DNA from: Gynuella sunshinyii YC6258
GTDB taxonomy: Bacteria; Pseudomonadota; Gammaproteobacteria; Pseudomonadales; Natronospirillaceae
Direction of reading: 5' to 3'
Length of the DNA: 64,000 nucleotides
NCBI RefSeq assembly: GCF_000940805.1
Contig: NZ_CP007142.1
Location: forward strand, 4,750,593-4,814,592
The notes under the pieces: generated by a model
The model's database searches: none
The model's input: the letters and a program-made list of their open reading frames with translations, nothing else
What the model was told of the DNA's origin: nothing
Position numbers and translations under genes: made by a program
Shown here: positions 30,923 to 39,509 of the stretch, piece after piece
How the letters are laid out: each line of letters starts with the position of its first letter
Position numbering within the stretch: position 1 is the stretch's first letter

Positions 30923-30947
30923 ATCGTTTTCCTCATCTGATCATTCG

Positions 30948-31925
30948 TCAAGACACCTGCATCCAAGGTCGTAAGCAGGCAAAAGAGTGGTCATTTTCCT
31001 GATGCTGTTCCGGAGCCTCACCATGACGGCAAGTCTCCTGGGCATAGGGGCATCTGGCATGAAACGCACAGCCCGGAGGTAATTCCAGTGGACTGGGCGG
31101 TTCACCATTCAAGGGATTATCCGGTAGCGGGTTATCCGGGTTGATATCCGGTACTGCCTGTAACAACGCTTCGGTATAAGGATGGCGTGGCGAAGAAAAC
31201 ACGGATTCGACGGTGCCCTCCTCGACAATTCGACCGAGATACATCACTGCGACCCGATCACACAGATGGCGCACGATCGACAGATCATGGGCGATGAACA
31301 GGATGGTAAGCCCCATCTTTCGATTCAGCTCCAGCAGCAGGTTAATGATCTGGGCCTGGATCGACACGTCCAAAGCCGCAACGCATTCATCCGCCACGAT
31401 CAGCCTGGGTTCCAACGCCAACGCTCTGGCGATGACGGCACGCTGGCATTGTCCGCCACTGAGTTGATGCGGATAGCGTTTTGCGTGCTCAGCGCCAAGT
31501 CCGGTCAGCTGTAGCAGTTCAACGACGCGATCAGGGATATGTTCCGTGGGCCGTTTTCGATGTACTGTCAGCACTTCGGCAATCGCGTCACCAATCGTCA
31601 TTTTGGGATTGAGAGCAGAGAAAGGGTCCTGAAAAATCAGCGCGGTCTGTTGTCGCAAGTGGCGGATATCTGCCTGAGTTGCCTGTTCAAGATCCAACCC
31701 GTCGAAATCGACATGTCCTGCGCAAATGGGCTCGAGACACAACAAAGCTCTGCCCAAGGTGCTTTTGCCACTGCCAGACTCACCAACCAGCCCAACGATG
31801 GATCCCTGTCTGATTGTCAGACTGACCTCATTGACAGCTTTCAAAGTCCGTTGCCACAACCAACCTGCGGAAACTTTAAATTCCACACTCAAATCTTTGG
31901 TGCTGATCAAAACGTCATCTGCCAT
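30948..31925 (-). CDS. Oligopeptide-type ABC transporter ATPase (OppF/DppF-like)
   Basis: 325-residue ATPase. Walker [11 protein letters not shown]-loop FQDPFSALNPKM, signature LSGGQCQRAVIARAL and Walker B LIVADECVAALD, where Glu-Cys replaces the usual Glu-Pro. The C-terminal oligopeptide-transporter extension has GCAFHARCPYAQETC, the OppF-type cysteine cluster. The ATG at 31925 has a GAGG ribosome site and overlaps the preceding ATPase gene by 11 bp. A frame open to 32126 is overprinted on the neighbour and is not used. Confidence 0.9.
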   Translation of the reverse strand: MADDVLISTKDLSVEFKVSAGWLWQRTLKAVNEVSLTIRQGSIVGLVGESGSGKSTLGRALLCLEPICAGHVDFDGLDLEQATQADIRHLRQQTALIFQDPFSALNPKMTIGDAIAEVLTVHRKRPTEHIPDRVVELLQLTGLGAEHAKRYPHQLSGGQCQRAVIARALALEPRLIVADECVAALDVSIQAQIINLLLELNRKMGLTILFIAHDLSIVRHLCDRVAVMYLGRIVEEGTVESVFSSPRHPYTEALLQAVPDINPDNPLPDNPLNGEPPSPLELPPGCAFHARCPYAQETCRHGEAPEQHQENDHSFACLRPWMQVS

Positions 31926-32907
31926 AACGTACCTCATCAGAGTTTTGTGTGTCCGGGAAATAGCAACTGACTTCCCGTTCGGAAAATACTTCGCGGGCAG
32001 GTGGTTTGGTTCGGCAAAGGTCAACGGCTTTGTCACAGCGAGGATGAAAACGGCAACCCGCTGCCATCGTATGGGCTGTCGGTGGCTGACCGGGGATAGT
32101 CTTAAGTACCCGCTGTCCGGACTCACCGGTTACCGGTTGACACTCGATCAATCCGCAGGTGTAAGGATGTTTGGGATGGCGTAGCAGGTCGACCGTCGTG
32201 GCAACCTCACAGATTCGCCCTCCATACATGACCGCCACACGATCACATGTCTGAGCGACGACACCTAAATCATGGGTAATCAAAATTATGGCCAACCCAT
32301 ACTCCCTGCGCAATTGATCCAACAGCTTGAGAATCTGCGCCTGTACGGTCACATCCAGAGCTGTGGTGGGTTCATCTGCAATCAGAATCTTAGGCGCAGC
32401 AGCCAGCGCAATTGCAATCATGGCGCGTTGCCGCATACCACCGGAGAACTCGTGGGCGTAGGCGTCAAACCGTTGCTGCGGTGATGGAATACCGACCTGC
32501 GCCAGAATCGCCACTGCTTTTGTCCTGGCAGCTTTGGCTGAGAGCCGTTGGTACAGACGCAGGCTTTCTATCATATGCTGGCCAATGGTCATCAATGGGT
32601 TCAAATGTGTACTGGGGTTTTGAAAGATCATGCCGATTCCCCGTCCCCGCAATTGCTGCAGCTGAGTCTCGGTCATGTTCAGCACATCCTGTCCGGCAAA
32701 CAGGATCTCACCGGCCCGGACCTCTAGAACACCTTTCGGCAATAACTGCATCAAAGAACGGCAGGTTAAGGTTTTGCCGGATCCACTTTCTCCAACCAGA
32801 CCGAGAATCTCACCTTCGTGCAAAACAAAGGAAACGTCATCCACCAGGCAGGCCTGTTCGGGCGAAGCGATGGTAAGACCGTTGACCTGTAAAAGAATAT
32901 TTGTCAT
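31915..32907 (-). CDS. Oligopeptide-type ABC transporter ATPase (OppD/DppD-like)
   Basis: 330-residue ATPase of the OppD class. Walker A GESGSGKTLT, FQNPSTHLNPLM, signature FSGGMRQRAMIAIAL, Walker [13 protein letters not shown], and the C-terminal GCRFHPRCDKAVDLC cluster. The start at 32907 lies one base past the permease stop codon. Pairs with the OppF-like ATPase as a heterodimer energising the permeases. Confidence 0.9.
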   Translation of the reverse strand: MTNILLQVNGLTIASPEQACLVDDVSFVLHEGEILGLVGESGSGKTLTCRSLMQLLPKGVLEVRAGEILFAGQDVLNMTETQLQQLRGRGIGMIFQNPSTHLNPLMTIGQHMIESLRLYQRLSAKAARTKAVAILAQVGIPSPQQRFDAYAHEFSGGMRQRAMIAIALAAAPKILIADEPTTALDVTVQAQILKLLDQLRREYGLAIILITHDLGVVAQTCDRVAVMYGGRICEVATTVDLLRHPKHPYTCGLIECQPVTGESGQRVLKTIPGQPPTAHTMAAGCRFHPRCDKAVDLCRTKPPAREVFSEREVSCYFPDTQNSDEVRYGR

Positions 32908-32908
32908 T

Positions 32909-33790
32909 TCACCCACCTCTCGTTGTACCGTGCTTTTCGCCCAGGCCGTCGGCAATAAAACTGAAGCCCATAGCAAGCAACACAATCGCCAGCCCTGGAA
33001 AAGCGGTGATCCACCAGGCAGTCGTGATAAACCCCTGCCCCTCTGTGACCATCACTCCCCATTCTGCCAAGGGCGGTTGCACCCCCAGTCCCAGATAGCT
33101 GATGGCAGCGCCATTCAACAGCACCAAAACCGCGTCAGACATGGAAAACACCAGCGCATCGGCAATCACATTTGGCAGCAGATGACGGAACAAAATACGG
33201 CTCCGGCTGAAGCCCAGACTTTGTGCAGCCAGAATAAAATCACTTTGCTTCAATATCAGAACACGGGAACGCACCAGCCGGGCATAGGACACCCAGCCCA
33301 CCAGAGTCATCGCAATAAAAAAACCCGTCAGCCCAGGTCCGACAATGGTGATAATGGCCAGCATCAACACCAGAAATGGAAATGCCAGAATGACATCGAT
33401 CACTCGCATGACCACAGCATCCAACCAACCACCCGCATAACCGCTCAAGGCACCGATAATGGTTCCGGCAAGGAAGGGGAACAGCACTCCCAGTACGCAA
33501 ATCAGCAGATCGACTCGGGCTCCCCATATAATTCTGGCAAGGATATCGCGGCCAAAGTTATCGGTTCCCAACGGGTGAGCGAGAGAAACCGGCGCAAGGC
33601 GGGCAGCCAGATCCTGGAACATGGGATCATATGGAGAGATCCAGGGGGCCAACAATGCGACCAGCAGCCATGTCAGAACAATCGCCAGACCGATCTTCAG
33701 GGTGGTTTGCCCACTGAGCCCCCGGGAGAGTCGATCGAACAGACAGCGGGGATGCCATTTTCCGGAATACAGCGTCATCGTTCGGGTCAT
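32909..33790 (-). CDS. Peptide-type ABC transporter permease (DppC-like)
   Basis: 293 residues, about six membrane helices. The DppC/OppC N-terminal LAPWISPYDP and HPLGTDNFGRDILARIIWGAR segments are present, as is the EAA loop QSLGFSRSRILFRHLLPN. It overlaps the first permease gene by 4 bp. Confidence 0.92.
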   Translation of the reverse strand: MTRTMTLYSGKWHPRCLFDRLSRGLSGQTTLKIGLAIVLTWLLVALLAPWISPYDPMFQDLAARLAPVSLAHPLGTDNFGRDILARIIWGARVDLLICVLGVLFPFLAGTIIGALSGYAGGWLDAVVMRVIDVILAFPFLVLMLAIITIVGPGLTGFFIAMTLVGWVSYARLVRSRVLILKQSDFILAAQSLGFSRSRILFRHLLPNVIADALVFSMSDAVLVLLNGAAISYLGLGVQPPLAEWGVMVTEGQGFITTAWWITAFPGLAIVLLAMGFSFIADGLGEKHGTTRGG

Positions 33791-34725
33791 AACTTGATCC
33801 TCGGGTCGATGAACACCGACAACAGATCAGCCAGCAAATTGACCACGACAGTGGCGAGCGCAAAAAACAACACCACCCCCTGCACCACCATGTAATCACG
33901 GCTGAAAATAGCTTTGATCAGCAGTTGCCCCAGGCCAGGGACACCGAAAACTGACTCAATCACCACCGAACCACCAATCAGCCAACTGATATTGACCGCC
34001 AACAGATTGATGACCGGAACGATTGAATTCGGCAGTACATGACGCCAGAAAATACGCCCTTCAGATTGACCACGGGCGCAGGCGGCCGTCACATAACCGG
34101 ACTGCAATTCGCGCATCATTGCAGCGCGCAGACTACGGATCAGTACCGCAGACAAAGACAATGCCGCCGTCAAACAGGGAATAAACAGATGATAAAAACG
34201 ATCGGCATAAGTCGCGCCGTAACCGGACACCGGAAACAAATGCCAGGTAATGCTCAGCAGGATAATCAACATGATACCCAACCAGAACGGCGGCAACCCC
34301 AATCCCATGGTGGAAAACACCCTGATCAGATGATCAGCCAGACCACCGGGTTTTCGGGCCGCAACCGACGCCAAAGGCACAGATATCACTATCGCCAGAA
34401 AGACACTGCCAAGTACAAAAAGCAAGGTTGGTTCAAAACGAGACAGAATGACTTTGAGGGTTTCAGTTTTATATATGATCGATTTGCCCAGTTCACCCGC
34501 GGCCAGGTGCTTCAGGAACAACACATACTGAATGACCAACGGCTGGTCGAGTCCATATTCGGCATGAATTCGGGCAATGGCCTCTGGAGTGCTGCGGGTA
34601 CCCAGCAACACCCGGGCAGGATCGCCGGGAATGGCCCGTATCAGCATAAAGGTGATGAGGCTGATACCGAACAATACGGGGATCATTTGTATCGGGCGCA
34701 TAATTAAAAATCGATATCGGGACAT
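33787..34725 (-). CDS. Peptide-type ABC transporter permease (DppB-like)
   Basis: 312 residues with six membrane helices. The opening MSRYRFLIMRPIQMIPVLFGISLITF, the GDPARVLLG segment and the EAA loop CARGQSEGRIFWRHVLPNS are typical of DppB/OppB. It lies 40 bp after the iminopeptidase gene and overlaps the second permease. Confidence 0.92.
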   Translation of the reverse strand: MSRYRFLIMRPIQMIPVLFGISLITFMLIRAIPGDPARVLLGTRSTPEAIARIHAEYGLDQPLVIQYVLFLKHLAAGELGKSIIYKTETLKVILSRFEPTLLFVLGSVFLAIVISVPLASVAARKPGGLADHLIRVFSTMGLGLPPFWLGIMLIILLSITWHLFPVSGYGATYADRFYHLFIPCLTAALSLSAVLIRSLRAAMMRELQSGYVTAACARGQSEGRIFWRHVLPNSIVPVINLLAVNISWLIGGSVVIESVFGVPGLGQLLIKAIFSRDYMVVQGVVLFFALATVVVNLLADLLSVFIDPRIKL

Positions 34726-34765
34726 CTGTTCTCTTCTCTATTTTCTGAAATAACAACGTCTCAGC

Positions 34766-35674
34766 TCAGAGCGTGCCAGAATGGCGCTGCAAGAAATCGG
34801 TCAGCACCGGGTAATAGGCTTCCGGTTCTTCGTAAAAAGGCATATGACTGCTATTGGGAAAGACATGCAGTTCTGCGTGGGGTAATCCTTCCCGTATCCG
34901 GCTGGCACAGGCAGGCGTCAACTCGTCGTGCTGTCCGGTGGTAATCAGTGCAGGTAAGGTCAGACGCTTAAGCTCTTCTACTCTGCACCAATTTCGCAGA
35001 TTGCCGTTGTAGAGAAACTCATGTGGCCCCTGCATGGTTTGGTAAGGCCCCATGTTCCAGTCATCAATTGACCGCTGAAGAGGCGCCGGCCAATCATCCA
35101 GCCGACAGACATGGCGATAATTCAATAACGTGATGGCTGCCTGGTAAGCTGGGTGATCCAGCCGGCCCATGGCTTCAAAGCGGTTCATCATGGCAACTGT
35201 CTCAGAGCCCAACGCCTGACGCAGACGGTCCAGTTCACGGGACAAATGCGGAATGTCTGCCACGGTATCCTCCAGAATCAGTGTTTTCAGCCGTTGCGGA
35301 TAAGTCAGGGCAAACTCAATTGCCAACCAACCACCCCAGGAATGCCCAAGTAGATGCACCTGCTTGCACGCCAACGCATCCAACACCGTCAACACTTCGG
35401 TCACATAACGTTCGATGGTCCACAGCGAAGGATCGGCGGGCCGGTCAGAAGCCCCCGTTCCCAGTTGATCAAACGCAATAACCCGAAAGCCTTCCTGCTT
35501 CAAACCGGAATGGGCTTCACGCAGATAATCACAAGGCAGCCCCGGCCCTCCATTCAGGCACAATAAGGTGTCAGCCTCAGAGCCTTGTGCGGGAATGAAT
35601 TCATAGGCCGTCACGGTATAGCCGTCCACGGAAATCCGATGCTGGATATCTGGCACTAATTCTTCTGAGATCAT
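34766..35674 (-). CDS. Proline iminopeptidase-like alpha/beta hydrolase (first copy)
   Basis: 302-residue serine hydrolase of peptidase family S33. The nucleophile elbow reads LLGHSWGGWLA (Ser near 115), the oxyanion region LNGGPGLP, and the C-terminal catalytic residues lie in TTGQHDELTP and NSSHMPFYEEPEAY (His). No signal peptide, so cytoplasmic. It is the first gene of the six-gene transporter operon, divergent from the LuxR gene. Genes of this type (pip, pipA) flank the plant-responsive LuxR solos and are usually their regulated targets. It may cut or amide-hydrolyse the imported compound (inference). Confidence 0.87.
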   Translation of the reverse strand: MISEELVPDIQHRISVDGYTVTAYEFIPAQGSEADTLLCLNGGPGLPCDYLREAHSGLKQEGFRVIAFDQLGTGASDRPADPSLWTIERYVTEVLTVLDALACKQVHLLGHSWGGWLAIEFALTYPQRLKTLILEDTVADIPHLSRELDRLRQALGSETVAMMNRFEAMGRLDHPAYQAAITLLNYRHVCRLDDWPAPLQRSIDDWNMGPYQTMQGPHEFLYNGNLRNWCRVEELKRLTLPALITTGQHDELTPACASRIREGLPHAELHVFPNSSHMPFYEEPEAYYPVLTDFLQRHSGTL

Positions 35675-35956
35675 CGCTTCACATCCAAACCGTATTTGAT
35701 GAGGAAACGATACAAAGGCGGGTCAAACTCTGTAAGTAGTAAATTTTATAGGTTTTAAGCGCGGTCTATTGATCAGGGAGATTCTTTTTAGTGCACCTTA
35801 ATCAAGCCAATTTTAATTTGGTGCAATCGTCTGCCTGCCGTCAGATCCACCTGTCGGAATATGCATGGAAGCTTCACGTTTCATTGGATGGCTCAGTATT
35901 TGCTGAGTCCTGAATTATCACCCTTTCAGCCATGATGTAGCGGCCGGACGATCAAC
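35675..35956. promoter_or_regulatory. Divergent promoter region of the pip-transporter operon and the luxR gene
   Basis: 282 bp without a gene. It contains an inverted repeat TGCACC (35792-35797) / GGTGCA (35820-35825) around a nested CCAA/TTGG, which is the best operator-like site. Promoters for both directions must lie here, but I cannot place -10 and -35 elements with confidence. Confidence 0.5.
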
Positions 35957-36685
35957 ATGACTCAATTCCATCTGCCTGACACTTTACATGAAGATTTTCA
36001 CTGTGTTTCCAAGCAGGGTATCAGCCTGGGTTTTGAAGCACTGATTTATGATTACACGCCTGTGCCAAGATCCCTCGACGGTGATTTGATTACGCCATCT
36101 CTGCTGTACATGGATGATGTACCCAACGACATGCAGGATCTCTGGTTCGAGGCTGGCTACTATCAGCTAGATCCCGTCCAACATCACGCCCTGAAAACCT
36201 CAGTACCATTTGTATGGTCTTATCAGCACCCGGAACAAACGAATCTGCCGGAAATGCTCCAAATCGATCCCCGCGTTCAGGAATATATGAACGACAACAA
36301 TATTGCCTGTGGGCTCACCGTTCCCATTCATCAGCCGGATGGTGGTTTTGCAAGCCTCACAGGTATGGTCAGTGGCCACAATCGGCTACCGGAACTGAAT
36401 GAAGTCATGGCCCGTTTTGCATTGATGGCACACCAGTTTCACGAAAACATCTATCCCAAGTTCAGTCCTGATGTCCGCAGCTGCCGTTTTATCGAGCTCA
36501 GCAAAAGGGAGAAAGAGTGCCTTGCTTATTCCGCAGAAGGGCTGACCGCCAAGGAAATTGCCCGTCACATTCACCGTTCAATTCCCACCGTCAATATGCA
36601 TCTGAACTCAGCCATCCAGAAGCTGGGAGCCTCCAATCGGGTACAGGCAGTAGTTCGGGCCATGCACTACCGCCTGATAGAGTGA
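35957..36685 (+). CDS. LuxR-family solo regulator of the plant-compound-responsive (PipR/OryR/PsoR) type
   Basis: 242 residues: an autoinducer-binding domain (about 10-165) and a LuxR helix-turn-helix (181-232, LSKREKECLAYSAEGLTAKEIA). Aligning DMQDLWFEAGYYQLDP with quorum-sensing LuxRs shows TraR Trp57 replaced by Met59 and Tyr61 by Trp63, while Asp72, Pro73, Trp87 and Gly119 (TraR D70, P71, W85, G113) are kept. These two changes define the plant-associated LuxR solos, which respond to plant-derived compounds and not acyl-homoserine lactones. No luxI is in the window. It is flanked by two iminopeptidase genes and a peptide importer, as in PipR loci. Confidence 0.9.
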   Translation: MTQFHLPDTLHEDFHCVSKQGISLGFEALIYDYTPVPRSLDGDLITPSLLYMDDVPNDMQDLWFEAGYYQLDPVQHHALKTSVPFVWSYQHPEQTNLPEMLQIDPRVQEYMNDNNIACGLTVPIHQPDGGFASLTGMVSGHNRLPELNEVMARFALMAHQFHENIYPKFSPDVRSCRFIELSKREKECLAYSAEGLTAKEIARHIHRSIPTVNMHLNSAIQKLGASNRVQAVVRAMHYRLIE

Positions 36686-36717
36686 CTTTGCGAGCCGCAT
36701 TTCTATCAATTTTACTA

Positions 36718-36733
36718 GGTCATTCTTATGACC
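36718..36733. promoter_or_regulatory. 16-bp dyad upstream of the second iminopeptidase gene
   Basis: Perfect GGTCAT-TCTT-ATGACC dyad, about 47 bp before the pip start and 33 bp after the luxR stop. It could be a LuxR-type operator controlling the second iminopeptidase gene, or another regulator's site. No second copy is seen in the divergent region. Confidence 0.45.
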
Positions 36734-36779
36734 ACTTCCGTTACGCTGCATGGATGTTCCTAATCTTGCGGAGATTTCC

Positions 36780-37679
36780 ATGCCTGACAGTCAACAAGGC
36801 AAAGTTCCATTCAGAGAATATGAAACCTGGTACAGAATGATTGGTCATCCTGAGCATTCACATCTGACACCGTTGGTCGTGGTGCACGGTGGGCCTGGAT
36901 GTACTCATGACTACATTGATGCTTTCCGGGATCTGGCCGCAAACGGTCGACCGGTCATTCACTATGATCAGCTTGGCAACGGCCAGTCGACTCACCTGCC
37001 CGAAAAAGGAGAGGAATTCTGGACCGTCGAACTGTTTCTGGAGGAACTGGATAACCTGCTGAATTATCTTGGTATTCAGCATCGCTATATGCTGCTTGGT
37101 CAATCCTGGGGCGGCATACTCAGTGCCGAACATGCGGTCAGAACGCCTGCCGGTCTCAAAGGGTTGGTGATCGCCAACTCCCCTGCTTCCATGGAACTAT
37201 GGCTAAAAGCAGCCTTTGAACTTAGATCAGAGCTGCCGCAGGATGTTCAGAAGACATTGCTGGCCCATGAACAGGCCGGAACCATTGATTCGCCAGAGTA
37301 CAAGGCGGCCTCCGATGTGTTTTACCAGCGCCATGTCTGTCGTCTGCAACCCTGGCCCGACGAAGTAAAACGGACATTTGCCGCCATTGATGACGACCCA
37401 ACGGTATACCACACCATGAATGGCCCAACAGAATTCCATGTCATTGGACCAATGAAAGACTGGTCGATCATTGACCGGCTAAACCGCATCAATGTGCCGA
37501 CGCTGGTCATTTCCGGATACTACGATGAAGCCAAGCCTGAATGCGTACAACCCTACGCTGACCGGATTGCCGGTGCCGAGTGGGAAATTTTTCCCAACTC
37601 CAGCCACATGCCTCATGTCGAGGAACGCACCGACTGCATGGCACGCATAGAACGTTTTTTTGAAGAAAAAGGTTTATAG
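36780..37679 (+). CDS. Proline iminopeptidase-like alpha/beta hydrolase (second copy)
   Basis: 299-residue S33 hydrolase. Motifs: [28 protein letters not shown] nucleophile elbow, [19 protein letters not shown] (Asp) and [10 protein letters not shown] (His). The [30 protein letters not shown] segment is typical of proline iminopeptidases near LuxR solos. The ATG at 36780 has GGAG seven bases upstream; a start at 36750 has none. It is more distant from the first copy than a recent duplication would be. It shares its transcription direction with luxR and is convergent with zapE. Confidence 0.87.
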   Translation: MPDSQQGKVPFREYETWYRMIGHPEHSHLTPLVVVHGGPGCTHDYIDAFRDLAANGRPVIHYDQLGNGQSTHLPEKGEEFWTVELFLEELDNLLNYLGIQHRYMLLGQSWGGILSAEHAVRTPAGLKGLVIANSPASMELWLKAAFELRSELPQDVQKTLLAHEQAGTIDSPEYKAASDVFYQRHVCRLQPWPDEVKRTFAAIDDDPTVYHTMNGPTEFHVIGPMKDWSIIDRLNRINVPTLVISGYYDEAKPECVQPYADRIAGAEWEIFPNSSHMPHVEERTDCMARIERFFEEKGL

Positions 37680-37695
37680 CTTCACCGGGCAAAAT

Positions 37696-37720
37696 ACCGG
37701 CCGGCGTCAATCCGGCCGGT
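37696..37720. terminator. Hairpin between the convergent pip and zapE genes
   Basis: Perfect 9-bp GC-rich stem (ACCGGCCGG / CCGGCCGGT) with a 7-nt loop, straddling the zapE stop codon. No T run follows on either strand. Probably ends both transcripts by stable structure; the type is non-canonical. Confidence 0.55.
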
Positions 37721-38795
37721 GTGGCAATGCCAGATATTCCTCGCTTTGCATTTCGATCAACCGACTCAGGGTACGCTGGAACTCAAACGCCAGCCGTTTA
37801 CCCTGATAGAGCGCCCCCATCGATGTCTCGGCTCGAATAATCAGCTTGACGCCGCGATCATAAAATTCATCGACCAGATTGATAAAACGTCTCGCTGTAT
37901 CTTCAGTATTCATGGTCATCAGATGCACATGATCCAACATAACGGTATGAAACAATTTACCCAGCTCGATATAGTCATTCTGACTGCGCGGACCTTCGCA
38001 TAGCTCCGAAAAATCTATCCACAATACGCCATTACAAACCCGCACCGACTGAATTGGCCGCCCAAGAACCTCGACCACTTCCTGCTCCTGAACCAGATGC
38101 GCATCGGAAATCAGCGTATCAAACAATCTGGCCAGATGTTCCCCGGTATTCTCCAGAGGTGAAAAATACAAGGTGGCCTGGGTCAGCGCCCGCAGCCGAT
38201 AGTCCGTACCGGCATCCAGGTTGTATACCTGAAAATGCTCAAGAATGCCTTTGATAGCCGGTACAAAACGGTCACGCTGCAGACCGTTTGCATATAGCCC
38301 TTCCGGATAGATATTCGACGTTGTGACGATGACAATCTGATTCTCATAACAGGCGTTCAATACGTTGGCCAGAATCATGGCATCGCCGATATCCGATACG
38401 AAAAATTCGTCCAGACAAAGAATCTGCACCTCTTCAGCAAACCGGCTGATGATCTGATCAATCGGATTTTTTTCATGCTTCAACTCCGCCAGGCGCTGAT
38501 GAATCATCTGCATAAAGCGATGAAAGTGCATGCGTCGCTTCCCGGTCACGTTCAGTGTTTCAAAAAACAGATCCATCAGAAAAGTTTTTCCGCGACCGAC
38601 ACCGCCCCAGAAATAAACTGACTGCGGTAAATCCGGGCGTTTGAATAAACGTTTGAAAGGATTGGCATTACTTTGCTGAAACTGCTGCAGCTTTATTCCC
38701 AGAGTGTCCAGCATGGACAATGCTTCAAGTTGATAAGGATCTTCCTGATAGCCGCGAAGACTAAGCTCTTCACGATAACGACGAATCAATGGCAT
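37707..38795 (-). CDS. zapE: Cell division ATPase ZapE (AFG1 family)
   Basis: AAA+-like P-loop ATPase that promotes Z-ring stability under stress. Walker A is FWGGVGRGKTFLMD, Walker B LCLDEFFVSDIGDAM, with HFHRFMQMIHQRL and the C-terminal DEFYDRGVKLIIRAE. I use the ATG at 38795 (362 residues); a GTG at 38801 is less likely because it sits too close to a weak GAAG ribosome site. It is divergent from zapG, as in E. coli. Confidence 0.93.
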   Translation of the reverse strand: MPLIRRYREELSLRGYQEDPYQLEALSMLDTLGIKLQQFQQSNANPFKRLFKRPDLPQSVYFWGGVGRGKTFLMDLFFETLNVTGKRRMHFHRFMQMIHQRLAELKHEKNPIDQIISRFAEEVQILCLDEFFVSDIGDAMILANVLNACYENQIVIVTTSNIYPEGLYANGLQRDRFVPAIKGILEHFQVYNLDAGTDYRLRALTQATLYFSPLENTGEHLARLFDTLISDAHLVQEQEVVEVLGRPIQSVRVCNGVLWIDFSELCEGPRSQNDYIELGKLFHTVMLDHVHLMTMNTEDTARRFINLVDEFYDRGVKLIIRAETSMGALYQGKRLAFEFQRTLSRLIEMQSEEYLALPHRPD

Positions 38796-38933
38796 AAGCA
38801 CTTCTTGGTAAAAATTAAAATTACGGCAAAACTGAACACATTTTCATTTAAGCCAATTAATATTAGCAACCTGCCGAGCATGGCATATACTTGCTATAAA
38901 TTGTAACGAAGAACGTAATCACAAGGATTCAAT

Positions 38934-39380
38934 ATGGATTTACTTATTATTCTGGGCGCGTTTGTTGCGGGCATCGTGGTTGGCTTTATTCTGTTAAAAG
39001 CCACCAGTGGCGATAATGATGCTCAAGCATTGCGAAAAAAGCTTGAGGAACTTCAGGCCGAGCACCAGGGCTACCAGAACAGTGTCAATGAGCATTTCAC
39101 CCGTACGGCAGATCTCATTGAAACCATGAACAAAAACTACAGTGAAATACAGTCCCATCTCATGCAGGGTGCCGAATTACTGGTCAGTCCGGAATATCGG
39201 CTTGAGTCTGAACAAATGACTCAATTGAATCCGGATGCAGATGATAATAATCTCGAAGTTCCAAAAGACTGGGCACCCAAAAAGGCTGATCAAAAAGGAA
39301 CATTGTCGGAAGGGTTTGGCCTCAGTCCAGAGAAGGAAGAAGCTGAAACTACTCAGGATTCATCGCAGGTACGCTCCTGA
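38934..39380 (+). CDS. zapG: Z-ring/envelope protein ZapG (YhcB, DUF1043)
   Basis: 148 residues: one N-terminal membrane helix (LLIILGAFVAGIVVGFILL), a coiled coil (about 30-60), the family segment YQNSVNEHFTRTADLIETMNKNYSEIQSHLMQGAELL, and an acidic disordered tail. YhcB/ZapG links the elongasome and divisome. It is divergent from zapE. Confidence 0.9.
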   Translation: MDLLIILGAFVAGIVVGFILLKATSGDNDAQALRKKLEELQAEHQGYQNSVNEHFTRTADLIETMNKNYSEIQSHLMQGAELLVSPEYRLESEQMTQLNPDADDNNLEVPKDWAPKKADQKGTLSEGFGLSPEKEEAETTQDSSQVRS

Positions 39381-39433
39381 ACAAACAACAACTGTATATT
39401 GTTATTTCAAAATCGTCTTAAACCCCTCCTTAT

Positions 39434-39487
39434 TATAATTTCTACACATTGATATAGTTGCCAACCTGAACATTTCGGGTGGCAACT
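39434..39487 (+). promoter_or_regulatory. Probable cysDN promoter and leader hairpin
   Basis: TATAAT at 39434-39439 lacks a matching -35, as expected for a CysB-activated promoter. A hairpin AGTTGCCA (39456-39463) / TGGCAACT (39480-39487) follows in the leader, 22 bp ahead of the cysD start. It may influence mRNA stability or act as an attenuator; no T run follows. Confidence 0.4.
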
Positions 39488-39509
39488 TACTATCAATCGG
39501 TCTGGATAT

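Noticed and set aside
32675-33895. 406-codon plus-strand open frame opposite the permease and ATPase genes
   Set aside because: It lies antisense to clear ABC transporter genes with good motifs. Its translation is rich in Gln, His, Arg and Pro with no domain, as expected of a shadow frame.
35957-36685. Quorum-sensing LuxR for acyl-homoserine lactones
   Set aside because: Two key pocket residues are replaced in the pattern of plant-responsive solos and no luxI gene is nearby.
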